Below are positions 8,774 through 15,959 of a stretch of DNA of 48,374 nt, piece after piece (positions within the stretch are counted from its first letter, which is position 1; every line of letters begins with the position of its first letter). The DNA comes from Thermoproteota archaeon (lineage in GTDB: Archaea; Thermoproteota; Thermoprotei; Thermoproteales; Thermocladiaceae). The notes below the pieces were generated by a model. It made no database searches, was not told the DNA's origin, and saw nothing but the letters and a program-made list of their open reading frames with translations. The DNA lies in assembly GCA_013153275.1 (NCBI GenBank), contig JAADER010000046.1, positions 1-48,374 of the forward strand, read 5' to 3'. Made by a program: the position numbers and the translations under genes.

Positions 8774-9171
8774 GAGGCTACCCAAGACACGACCCAGATA
8801 AGTGTATAGGATGTGGAGCATGTAGCAATGTCTGTCCTACAGATTCCATAACTGTTAGAGTCAGCGGAGACAGGATAGAGTGGATACATAATGTTGCTAG
8901 ATGTATAAGATGTTGCTTCTGTGTTGATCACTGTCCTACTGGAGCATTATCGGTCGGGGAGGAGTATTCCATGATAGCTGACTCCATAGACAAGCTATAT
9001 ATACTACATACTATAGATGTTGAGAAATGTCCAAAATGTGGTAGAACAATGACGTACTCAGTAAACGTTGAGAAGCATGTAGCATCAAGAACAGAGAAGG
9101 CAAGCATGTCTTGCGAGAGGTGTAAGATAGAGAGCCTACTTAGAGTAGTGGAGAAGGTGAGGAGAGTATGA
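8770..9171 (+). CDS. Two-[4Fe-4S] ferredoxin subunit with C-terminal zinc-ribbon-like motif (HycF/NuoI-like)
   Basis: A 133-residue subunit. I chose the ATG at 8770 because it forms an ATGA overlap with the preceding stop; an upstream ATG at 8737 lies deep inside the hydrogenase gene. CIGCGACSNVCPTDS and CIRCCFCVDHCPTGA give two [4Fe-4S] clusters, and CPKCG plus CERCK, about 30 residues apart, look like a C4 zinc or iron site. This is the electron-relay subunit between CooF and the small subunit. It also overlaps the next gene by ATGA. Confidence 0.85.
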   Translation: MRGYPRHDPDKCIGCGACSNVCPTDSITVRVSGDRIEWIHNVARCIRCCFCVDHCPTGALSVGEEYSMIADSIDKLYILHTIDVEKCPKCGRTMTYSVNVEKHVASRTEKASMSCERCKIESLLRVVEKVRRV

Positions 9172-9626
9172 GGATGCTCTACCTTAATCTTGGAGGATGT
9201 AATGGTTGCGATATAGAGCTACTTGCAGGAGTGGTCAGAGCTATGGAGAAGCTTGGTAGAGAGCTTCCACATCCCGACCACTCAGTGAAGAGTGAAAGAT
9301 ACGATCTGACGCTGGTTACTGGTCCGGGAACGTTAGGAAACCTATGTAGAATTATTAGAGATCTAGAGAGAATCGGCAAGGAGGTAGATCTAGGCCATGT
9401 CGTAGTCTTAGGATCATGTGCATGCGGTGGAGGAATATGGTACGACTCGTACATGGTATGCGGTGGATGGGATCTCTTTCTAAAAGAGCTATCTAGCAGA
9501 GGCTTCAGGATAAGGTGTAGATCCACTATCTATGTTACTGGGTGTCCTGTTAGGCCTGAAGATGTTGAGAAGGTTCTCGTGCAACTTTTGCATAATTATC
9601 CGAATCTTATTTCCAGCCTAAGATAG
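9168..9626 (+). CDS. Hydrogenase small subunit, NuoB-type (HycG/CooL/EchC-like)
   Basis: A 152-residue NuoB-family subunit holding the proximal [4Fe-4S] cluster next to the NiFe site. Ligands are visible as GGCNGCDIELL (two Cys), GSCACGGG and GCPVRPEDV. The start overlaps the previous stop (ATGA); an in-frame ATG two codons later is an alternative. This is the last hydrogenase gene: no NuoH/HycD, NuoL/HycC or other membrane subunit follows or precedes it. The encoded module therefore appears soluble unless partners are encoded elsewhere. Confidence 0.87.
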   Translation: MRMLYLNLGGCNGCDIELLAGVVRAMEKLGRELPHPDHSVKSERYDLTLVTGPGTLGNLCRIIRDLERIGKEVDLGHVVVLGSCACGGGIWYDSYMVCGGWDLFLKELSSRGFRIRCRSTIYVTGCPVRPEDVEKVLVQLLHNYPNLISSLR

Positions 9627-9642
9627 ACCTCTAGGTAAACAT

Positions 9643-10335
9643 ATGTACAGAAAGATGATACCACTACCCTACCCAAGACTGATAGGAGCACTAACACTAG
9701 AAGAAGCCATAATACTTAGAAGAAGTATAAGAGACTTCATACGTGGAGCGCCAATAAGCATAGAAATGCTATCACAGCTACTATGGTCAGCACAGGGAAT
9801 ATCAGAACCATACCATGGATTTCGAACCTGTCCAAGCGCAGGAGCAACATATCCACTGAACGTATATGCAGTAGTACCAACGGGAGGAGTCAGAGAACTA
9901 GAACCAGGAATATATAGGTACATAGTCGAGACACACTCACTAGCACTAGTAAGACCAGGAGACTACAGATCACACATGTACCACGCATGCCTAGACCAGA
10001 AATGGGTCTACGACGCATCAGTAAACATAATCATAACAGCAGTATTCGAAAGAACCTGCACATACTATGGACAGAGAGGAATACAGTACGTAATGTTCGA
10101 GGCAGGACACGCATGTCAGAACATCTACCTACAAGCAACAGGAATAGGACTAGGAGCAGTAGCAATAGGAGCATTCTACGACGACGAAATAAAAGAGATA
10201 GCATGCATAGAACCAACAGAAAAACCACTATACGTAATAGCAATAGGAGTACCAAAAACAAGAATAGCAGACAAAACAAGAGCAATAGAAGTACTCAAAA
10301 AAGTTATAACATACTACGAGAAAAATAGAAGATAA
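9643..10335 (+). CDS. SagB-type nitroreductase-family flavoprotein
   Basis: A 230-residue FMN-dependent dehydrogenase of the SagB/ThcOx branch of the nitroreductase family. RRSIRDF near residue 28 binds FMN phosphate, LLWSAQGI and CPSAGATYPLNVY are hallmark motifs, and GHACQNIYLQATGIGLGAVAIG forms the second flavin-contact region. The free-standing form is widespread in archaea and bacteria, so peptide-cyclodehydratase partners are not required and none are seen. It starts 16 bp after the hydrogenase small subunit and may be in the same operon. Codon choice differs sharply: nearly all codons end in A (ata, aca, gca, cca, gga, cta), unlike the five genes before it, hinting at a separate origin or different selection. 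Confidence 0.85.
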   Translation: MYRKMIPLPYPRLIGALTLEEAIILRRSIRDFIRGAPISIEMLSQLLWSAQGISEPYHGFRTCPSAGATYPLNVYAVVPTGGVRELEPGIYRYIVETHSLALVRPGDYRSHMYHACLDQKWVYDASVNIIITAVFERTCTYYGQRGIQYVMFEAGHACQNIYLQATGIGLGAVAIGAFYDDEIKEIACIEPTEKPLYVIAIGVPKTRIADKTRAIEVLKKVITYYEKNRR

Positions 10336-10385
10336 TGATGAAGGTTGGACCGGTCAGAAAACATGAAGACGCTACACCAAACTGA
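10335..10385 (+). ncRNA. C/D box guide RNA (sRNA 2)
   Basis: C box ATGATGA (10335-10341), 13-nt guide, D' CAGA (10355-10358), 4-nt spacer, C' ATGAAGA (10363-10369), 12-nt guide, D CTGA (10382-10385). The C box shares its first A with the TAA stop of the nitroreductase gene. A TATA-like GTTATAAC lies about 28 bp upstream inside that gene. The layout is nearly the same as sRNA 1. Confidence 0.85.
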
Positions 10386-10613
10386 CAAAACCCAATAACC
10401 CAACCCGGCAAGCATTAGAAACTTAGACAAATACATAACCTAACAACAAATTTTCCATATATCTCCAAAATCGTATTGTCAAACATCAAAGCTAGAAGCT
10501 GATGAATAGAGACCATTAGCAGTTCAGTATAGAAGTAATATGGCAACTCCTAATCTCCTCACGAAGTTTATTTTTGACTTTAGATGCCTTCTCCTTACAA
10601 ATATCATACTTTC

Positions 10614-10721
10614 TCATATTAGGTTTACTAGGTATGCTCTTGGTGTAAGGTTGTATAGTGTTTCAAGTAGCGCTCGATCGCATTCTCCTTCAACTGCAAT
10701 AATTATTATTGATAACTTCAT
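10614..10721 (-). pseudogene. Truncated TOPRIM/DUF3226-like remnant
   Basis: An ATG at 10721, 12 bp after the ATPase stop, opens a 35-codon frame beginning MKLSIIIIAVEGECDRALL. The hydrophobic strand followed by VEG.CD is the start of a TOPRIM-like fold, as in the nuclease partners of OLD-type ATPases. The frame stops after LVNLI. A second frame continues from 10624 to about 10545 with a helical, charged translation (KEKASKVKNKLREEI), so one or more frameshifts probably cut the gene. Identification rests on this short motif and the ATPase context. Confidence 0.45.
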
Positions 10722-10733
10722 AAGTTTCGTACC

Positions 10734-11959
10734 TTATACTTCTCTTAAGTCTTGACATATTTCCTCAAGCTTTGTACGAGCTTCCTCTCCGTTTAATATA
10801 TCTTTAATCCTATGTTCACGCATCCTTAGTATGCGAACGTCTTGCCTTAATGTGTTTGTATCTCTAATTTCTGCCACGCTTTTAAGGATATAACTTACCA
10901 GTTCTATACTATGTGTTGTTATAAATAATTGAATATTATTTCTATAGATTAGATCTACTAATTGATCCATAAACAAGCTCATAAGTTCGGGATGCATATG
11001 CGTTTCAGGCTCTTCAAGAATAATTATACCATTCTTAATGAGATGCATTACAAATGTCTCGAAAATCGCAAGCTTGAAACCGTCGCCAAAAAGAGTGTAA
11101 GGTATAGGGTTTCCCCCCTCAGTATAAATGTACGGAATACCTTCTAATCCTAGTCTAATATCAACAATCTTGAACTGTCTCTTCACGAGCTCTCTAAATT
11201 GTCTAATCAGTCTATAAAATGTTTCAGGTTCATTCTTGGTTAGGATATCTATGGCCTGGGCTAGAAAGGTCGAGTAGAGAAAAAGTCTAGAATCGAGAAA
11301 TAGAACGTTACTGTAACTTGGGAGCACATTTGAAGAAGACTCTAATCTTCTATCAATTAAAGCTACCAAATGCATATTATACATATTTTGAAGAGAATTT
11401 CTAACTAGTATATACAGCTTCTCCTTAACTATAGGAAGAGAAAGCGGAAGTTGCTTACCGAACCTCTCTGCTGAAGAGGAGATGTGAGATGATGACCTTT
11501 CTAACATTACTAGTAGTATAAACATTTTCTCAAAGAATCCCGGCAATATATGTAATCCGATACTGTTTGACAATTTCCTTTCTAGATCTTCAATAATATT
11601 TTTATACTGTTCTCGAATTTTAGAGAACTCGCTAGAGGTTTCTAACATTATCTGAATAGTGTACTCACCTTCAACACCATTATGTATATAAGAAAATTCT
11701 ATCTCGGCAAGATCTTGTCCAGCATATATAAGATATCTAAGATAATATTGTTCTCCTCTCTTCATAATGACCCAGTAAAGTATAGAGTTTCCTAACCCAT
11801 CAACGAATGAGGGTACAGAAGCCGAAAGAGCTAAAGCCTCTGCTAGAGAGGATTTACCAGAATTATTCTTACCAACAATTATTAAATTCTCGAATCAATC
11901 TCTAGGCTAAGTTCCCTTATTCCTCTGAAGTTCCTAATTTTGATAGACTTAAGATGCAT
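10734..11959 (-). pseudogene. AAA15/OLD-like ATPase gene with a one-base frameshift after codon 22
   Basis: An ATG at 11959 starts MHLKSIKIRNFRGIRELSLE, the usual N-terminus of SMC-like AAA ATPases, then runs into a TAA at 11882-11884. In the adjacent frame, from about 11891, translation continues without a stop for some 385 residues: ENLIIVGKNNSGKSSLAEAL (Walker A) and later IIILEEPETHMHPE (Walker B) and LFITTHSIELV. One missing base near 11892 (Asp-Ser-Glu expected) would restore the whole protein. Internal ATGs (for example at 11765) would leave out Walker A. It is either a recently broken gene or a sequencing or assembly error. A TOPRIM-like remnant follows, the usual order of an OLD/PARIS-like defence pair. 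Confidence 0.8.
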
Positions 11960-12149
11960 TATCAGATAAGGTAATCTCAACCATATATTAAAGCTTAAAG
12001 ATTATACATTATTAAAGTTAGCTATAAAATAGTTCTTTTAGAAACATTAAAATTTATCGATTAAATAAGGCTCAGCATTCGATCAGGAACACTATACATG
12101 TTCAGAATAACTACTTAAAACATTCTGAAAACGAATTCCGGTATTGGCC

Positions 12150-12361
12150 TTAGTCTGCATATATTCTTAAAAGCTTTTGTATGAACTCTGTAGCATCGAG
12201 GATCTCTATTTCTGCAATATTTCCCTCACTATTATAATGAAAAATTGTTCCAGGAGCTACCTCTTCTCCATGATCTGGCTTATTATCTCGAAACTTTATA
12301 ATTAAGATATCAACATCTCTACTATACTGTATTTTACTTTGAATCTATCTCTTTCTTTCAT
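12150..12361 (-). pseudogene. DUF2283 family gene with frameshift near its start
   Basis: The frame ending at 12150 encodes DVDILIIKFRDN, then EVAPGTIFHY, then GNIAEIEILDAT, a full match to the small DUF2283 proteins often paired with DUF4258. No start codon exists in that frame after the upstream stop. An ATG at 12361 in another frame gives MKERDRFKVKYS, which fits the expected N-terminus and would join the conserved part if one base is missing around 12324-12331. The ATG lies inside the end of the DUF4258 gene, as in an overlapping two-gene operon. Confidence 0.6.
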
Positions 12362-12557
12362 AGCGACTCCTTCTAGCTCTATATACTGTTATGATTATTA
12401 TAATATTCTCTTTTCTCTCAAATATTACATGTAGAACATATTTGTCCTTATATTTATGTGTTATTAATTTATCACGATAACCTCTAATGATCTCGTCAGG
12501 ATTTGTTAATGCTTTTGTTTCTTCTAATATAGTTAGGATATTACCTGTCTTATACAT
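12345..12557 (-). CDS. DUF4258-like (RelE/ParE-fold) protein, apparently N-terminally truncated
   Basis: A 70-residue product from the ATG at 12557: LEETKALTNPDEII, KYVLHVIFERKENIIIIITVY and RRSRYE are the C-terminal two-thirds of DUF4258, a toxin-like fold. The usual N-terminal 'H...R...RGIS' helix is missing and the region upstream is the KptA gene, which this frame overlaps by 25 bp. It may therefore be a fragment that slid against kptA. Its partner DUF2283 follows directly and is frameshifted. Function is probably lost. Confidence 0.55.
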   Translation of the reverse strand: MYKTGNILTILEETKALTNPDEIIRGYRDKLITHKYKDKYVLHVIFERKENIIIIITVYRARRSRYERKR

Positions 12558-13177
12558 TGTGGCGGTACGTAGTCTGTCAGGTATATTACTGGGCTTGCTC
12601 TGTATATTCTGTGTCCGTGTTTTCTTAAGCATTCTGCGTCTATGACTAGTACTGCTATGTTTTTGCTGTGTCTTCTTGCTATTTCTTTTGCTACGTCTAT
12701 GTTTGTTGTTAGGTGTACGTAGAGTCTTCTTCCTCTTATTATTCCTTGTCTGAGTATTGATGGTATGTTTTCTCTTGCCGTTCCGTGATATAGTATCTTT
12801 ACTTCTCTATCTTCTGGGTAGGCTGTATCTATCTTTATGCTGTGTCCATATGTTGCCCTTATCTTTCCATTCCTTATCTCGAACCTCCCACGTGGATCGA
12901 GCTCAACTATTGCTCTGATGTGATCCTCTGTGACCCATCTGTACCTGTCTCTGTTTCTCCATCTCTCCCTTATTGCTCGTACAAGCTCTTCTAACTCTAC
13001 GAACCCTTCCTCGTCCAGTACTAGGCCTGCCTCATGTGGTATGTGTCTGAGTAGTGCGCTCATCAGTCTGCTTAGCGCTTCTCTCTGCTCGTCCGACATT
13101 AAATATATGCATCTTCTGCCACAGTGTTCTGGTGCTGTCACATATCTACCGCATGTAGGGCATCGATATACGGGCAC
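12533..13177 (-). CDS. kptA: tRNA 2'-phosphotransferase (KptA/Tpt1) with N-terminal zinc ribbon
   Basis: KptA transfers the 2'-phosphate of a spliced tRNA or other RNA to NAD+. An N-terminal zinc ribbon (CPTCG..., HCGRRC) is followed by a winged-helix domain with LSRLMSALLRHIPHEAGL, then RATYGHSI, LYHGTARENIPSI, LYVHLT and ASPVIYLTDYVP, all conserved in the family. I chose GTG 13177 (214 aa) because the TATA at 13201-13210 lies about 29 bp upstream, consistent with a leaderless transcript. A TTG at 13201 would overlap the TATA box. The 3' end overlaps the DUF4258 fragment. Archaeal tRNA ligation does not produce the 2'-phosphate, so its cellular substrate is unclear. Confidence 0.9.
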   Translation of the reverse strand: MPVYRCPTCGRYVTAPEHCGRRCIYLMSDEQREALSRLMSALLRHIPHEAGLVLDEEGFVELEELVRAIRERWRNRDRYRWVTEDHIRAIVELDPRGRFEIRNGKIRATYGHSIKIDTAYPEDREVKILYHGTARENIPSILRQGIIRGRRLYVHLTTNIDVAKEIARRHSKNIAVLVIDAECLRKHGHRIYRASPVIYLTDYVPPQCIRQVIS

Positions 13178-13199
13178 TCCTTGATTATAGATTGTTATC

Positions 13200-13210
13200 A
13201 ATATTTAAAC
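13200..13210. promoter_or_regulatory. Shared symmetrical TATA box (kptA and RFAP-synthase-like gene)
   Basis: AATATTTAAAC lies about 29 bp from the kptA GTG (13177, minus) and about 27 bp from the GTG at 13233 (plus). The TTTAAA core is self-complementary. Both distances match leaderless archaeal transcripts. Confidence 0.6.
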
Positions 13211-13232
13211 CTACTCTGCCATACTCCCCTGT

Positions 13233-14156
13233 GTGAGCAAGAGAGTGATAGTGTCCTCACCTTCTAGATTGCATTTTGGAATAATTAATCCTTTTCGCGT
13301 TATGAAGGATAGAGCATATATGTGCATAGGTCTCGCAATAGAGCATCCAAGAACAGTTATAGAGGCGTCGTTCGCAGAAAATATGTCACAAGATCCTGAG
13401 ATTATAGAGGTCTTGAGACGTCTTGAAAACGTGTTTGATATAGATCTATCAAATATATCCGTGAGAATACTTTCAAGAGCTCCAAAGCATGTAGGGCTCG
13501 GATCAACAACGCAGCTCAAGCTCTCGATAGCTAGGGCGGTTCTCTCTCTTCTGAACATTGACGTTCAAAATATGGAGTATCTCTCCCAGATTCTAGGAAG
13601 GGGAGAAATATCTGGTGTAGGAACCTACGCTCACGCATATGGCGGACTAGTGATTGATATGGGGAAGAGAAAAGTGGAAGAGTTCCCTAAACTATATATG
13701 AGACTCGAGTTTCCGAGAATATGGTACATAGTTGTAGCAAGAGGAGAGGGGAGAGGACCTGACGAGAGACGTGAGCATTCACTCTTCGCATATTCCTGTC
13801 CTATAGAGCTTGTATATGAGGCATCATTTCAAGTGTTTAGTATCATAGTTCCTGCAATCGTTGAGAGAGATTTTGAACTATTCTGTAGAGGTCTTGAGCG
13901 TCTTCAGCTTATTGTAGGTAAGATGTTTGAGAAAGCTCAAGGAGGCATTTTTTCAGGAAGCTCTGAGGAGCTTGTGTCTCTTCTAAAGAAGCTTGGTCTT
14001 AAAGGTGTTGGTCAGAGCTCCTGGGGTCCAACGGTGTATGGTTTTACTCTCTCGAGAGACCACGCTTCAAAGTGTGTAGAGGAGCTTAGGAAGTGTGGAT
14101 TCTGGGCTCATATGGTACGTGCCGACAATTCTGGTGCTAGGGTAATCTATCTATAA
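13233..14156 (+). CDS. Beta-RFAP synthase homologue (GHMP kinase fold)
   Basis: A 307-residue protein of the beta-ribofuranosylaminobenzene 5'-phosphate synthase family, the first committed step of methanopterin-type cofactors. SRLHFGIINP near the N-terminus, APKHVGLGSTTQLKLS (GHMP phosphate-binding loop) and GRGEISGVGTYAHAYGGLV are family hallmarks. The C-terminal SSWGPTVYGF is also typical. It starts with GTG, leaderless from the shared TATA. Non-methanogenic crenarchaea use related pterins, so the presence of the gene does not imply methanogenesis. It overlaps the following wHTH gene tail-to-tail by 6 bp. Confidence 0.82.
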   Translation: MSKRVIVSSPSRLHFGIINPFRVMKDRAYMCIGLAIEHPRTVIEASFAENMSQDPEIIEVLRRLENVFDIDLSNISVRILSRAPKHVGLGSTTQLKLSIARAVLSLLNIDVQNMEYLSQILGRGEISGVGTYAHAYGGLVIDMGKRKVEEFPKLYMRLEFPRIWYIVVARGEGRGPDERREHSLFAYSCPIELVYEASFQVFSIIVPAIVERDFELFCRGLERLQLIVGKMFEKAQGGIFSGSSEELVSLLKKLGLKGVGQSSWGPTVYGFTLSRDHASKCVEELRKCGFWAHMVRADNSGARVIYL

Positions 14157-14462
14157 TCCTATCCAGGCGGGGCTGTACGTTATGAGGAAGTATCTTGCCT
14201 CGTCTGTCAATGCTATATACGTCTTGTCGTCCTTCTTTATCGTCCTTATTATGCCTCTTCTCTCCATCTCTTCCAGAACCTTGAGAAACTGGCCGTAGGA
14301 TAGGTCTAGGTTCAGTCTATCTTTCTCTGCTAGAAGCTTTCCATAGATCGCATCTATGGGAGCTGGCTCTGACATTGCTAGAGGGCCTATTATGTCCATG
14401 AACATTATCCAGAGCTCACGTGTCATGAGTTTGAGGTTCACAGTTCTATGACTCTTGTCCAT
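14151..14462 (-). CDS. Small winged-helix DNA-binding protein
   Basis: A 103-residue protein with helices ELWIMFMDIIGPL and LSYGQFLKVLEEMERRGIIRTI followed by a wing (KDDKTYIALTD). This fits a stand-alone winged helix-turn-helix, probably an archaeal transcription factor or replication-associated protein. No ligand domain is present. The target is unknown. It is convergent with the RFAP-synthase-like gene and overlaps its end. Confidence 0.6.
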   Translation of the reverse strand: MDKSHRTVNLKLMTRELWIMFMDIIGPLAMSEPAPIDAIYGKLLAEKDRLNLDLSYGQFLKVLEEMERRGIIRTIKKDDKTYIALTDEARYFLITYSPAWIGL

Positions 14463-14605
14463 GTTTTATAGCTTACCTAGTATAGTTGTGCTTCTCCTGA
14501 TAGAGAGCGATCATGATGGTTGTGGTATAATATAGAGATATTTTAGACATATGTGGCTAAGCGAGGTTACGTATATAAAGATCTCGTTTAAAATAGTCTA
14601 GAAGT

Positions 14606-15898
14606 ATGAGACTTAGCAAACTCATAGGTGCAATAATATTTCTACTAATTATCGTTGGGATACTTGGAGCAGCGCCTCCACCTTTCAAGCCTCTAGCAGA
14701 CGTCATGGCCTCTTTTCTGTCAGCCATCATCCTCTTCCTATTCATTGCGTTCATAGTCTCGCTAGTGGTGTCACTTATTCGACGGTTCTCCAAGCCCTCA
14801 CCTCCACCAAGACCTAGACCAAGGTACGCTCAGAATGTGAGACCTAGAACATACATACCTGAGAGAAGAGAAAACAGAGTGACGCTTCCTCAAGATTATC
14901 CTACAAGTAACAGGACTGTTCTAGTGAGTGGCCGTAGAACAAACATGTATGATATAGTTATCAAGGTTCTTAACAAGAGGATATCCTACTATGTGCCGGC
15001 AAGTATCAGATACGGTGTTTTCTCGTATGTGAAGCTATCACATAACATACCTGGTTTCTCTATAAACCTCAGCGGGTCAGTCTGCTACCTGATAGGTGAG
15101 GGAGCCTGGAGCAAGGTTTACCTCTGTGTGACCCAGAGTGGTGAGAGATATGCACTTAAGATACCTAGAACATTGAGTCTAGAGAGCCTGGAGAGCTCGT
15201 ACTCACAGACGGCAAGCATTGATGATACTGTGGTGGATAAGATAAGGAGAGAGATAGAGATACTGAAGGGTCTCTCTCATCCGTGCATCATAAAGCTCGT
15301 AGATTACTCCCTCCAGGTTCCAGCTATATTATATGAGTTTGCTGATGGGTTATCACTATCATATCAGAGATCTCAAAGATGGGCGCCAAGTCTAGAGGAT
15401 CTGCTGACAGTGCTTATACAGGTCGCAGATGCTCTGAGATACATACATAAGAGAGGTATAATACACGGAGACATAAAGCTTGGAAACATACTCATAGTGA
15501 ACGGGACAGCAAAGATAGGAGACTTCAACACAGTGAGTAAACTATTATCGTCATCGTATCATTTTGCTATAGCATGCACAAGAGGCTACTGCGCTCCAGA
15601 ACAGCTGATGAGTGATCTCAGAGCTAAGAGCTGTCAGCTAGGTATGGAGGACAGGTTAGACGTCTACCAGCTAGCTAACGTTCTCCTCGCGCTGACCATA
15701 GGAGACACCATAGACGGTGAAGAGAGATTGAAGATGACTGAGAGCGATCTGAGGAGACGTCTCATAAATCTGAGGCCAATAGAGCTGAGAGAGCTTGCTG
15801 TTAGGATGCTCGAGGTCGACCCAACTATGAGACCATCAATGGAGGAGGTTCTTAAGGAGCTAGTGGAGATATACTGTAACTATGTTGGAGTCAGCTGA
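14606..15898 (+). CDS. Membrane-anchored Ser/Thr protein kinase
   Basis: A 430-residue protein. Two hydrophobic helices occupy about residues 5-25 and 30-56, then a proline- and arginine-rich linker, a roughly 60-residue region before the kinase, and the kinase domain from about residue 150. The ATP loop is GEGAWSKVYL with ALKIP, the catalytic loop IIHGDIKLGNIL (HGD for HRD), the magnesium loop DFNTVS (DFN for DFG), and the activation segment GYCAPEQ. The essential Lys, both Asp and Asn residues are kept. With both helices at the N-terminus the kinase should face the cytosol. A minus-strand guide RNA overlaps its last codons. Confidence 0.88.
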   Translation: MRLSKLIGAIIFLLIIVGILGAAPPPFKPLADVMASFLSAIILFLFIAFIVSLVVSLIRRFSKPSPPPRPRPRYAQNVRPRTYIPERRENRVTLPQDYPTSNRTVLVSGRRTNMYDIVIKVLNKRISYYVPASIRYGVFSYVKLSHNIPGFSINLSGSVCYLIGEGAWSKVYLCVTQSGERYALKIPRTLSLESLESSYSQTASIDDTVVDKIRREIEILKGLSHPCIIKLVDYSLQVPAILYEFADGLSLSYQRSQRWAPSLEDLLTVLIQVADALRYIHKRGIIHGDIKLGNILIVNGTAKIGDFNTVSKLLSSSYHFAIACTRGYCAPEQLMSDLRAKSCQLGMEDRLDVYQLANVLLALTIGDTIDGEERLKMTESDLRRRLINLRPIELRELAVRMLEVDPTMRPSMEEVLKELVEIYCNYVGVS

Positions 15899-15942
15899 GG
15901 GGGATACTCTTCACCTATTCGCCTGGGGCTAATTCTCATCAT
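15891..15942 (-). ncRNA. Candidate C/D box guide RNA (sRNA 3), guide matches 16S rRNA
   Basis: Minus strand: C box ATGATGA (15936-15942), 13-nt guide, degenerate D' GCGA (15919-15922), 4-nt spacer, C' GTGAAGA (15908-15914), 13-nt guide, D CTGA (15891-15894). The first guide is complementary to CTGGGGCTAAT, a stretch found in the 5' domain of many prokaryotic 16S rRNAs. The segment GCGAATAG plus RTGA at D'-C' recurs in sRNA 11. It begins 17 bp after the stop of the gene at 15960 and ends inside the opposite kinase gene. Confidence 0.55.
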
Positions 15943-15959
15943 CCTTAGCCATAGTAGAC

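Noticed and set aside
9987-10328. A 113-codon overlapping frame, rich in Arg, Asn and Ser, inside the nitroreductase gene
   Set aside because: It is a by-product of the A-ending codon bias, which removes stops from another frame.
9643-10335. SagB gene as part of a peptide-modification (thiazole/oxazole) cluster
   Set aside because: No cyclodehydratase, precursor peptide or transporter is nearby.
10497-10535. CTGATGA on the plus strand as a possible C box
   Set aside because: No D box at the correct distance and no C' box.
10540-10755. A 71-codon plus-strand frame
   Set aside because: Product is low-complexity and unlike any protein; it lies over the minus-strand TOPRIM and ATPase remnants, whose translations make sense.
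13233-14156. RFAP-synthase homologue as evidence of methanogenesis
   Set aside because: Related pterin cofactors occur in non-methanogenic crenarchaea, and no methanogenesis genes are present.
14490-14530. ATGATGG/TGATAG near the wHTH gene start as a guide RNA
   Set aside because: The boxes are in the wrong order and no CTGA follows.
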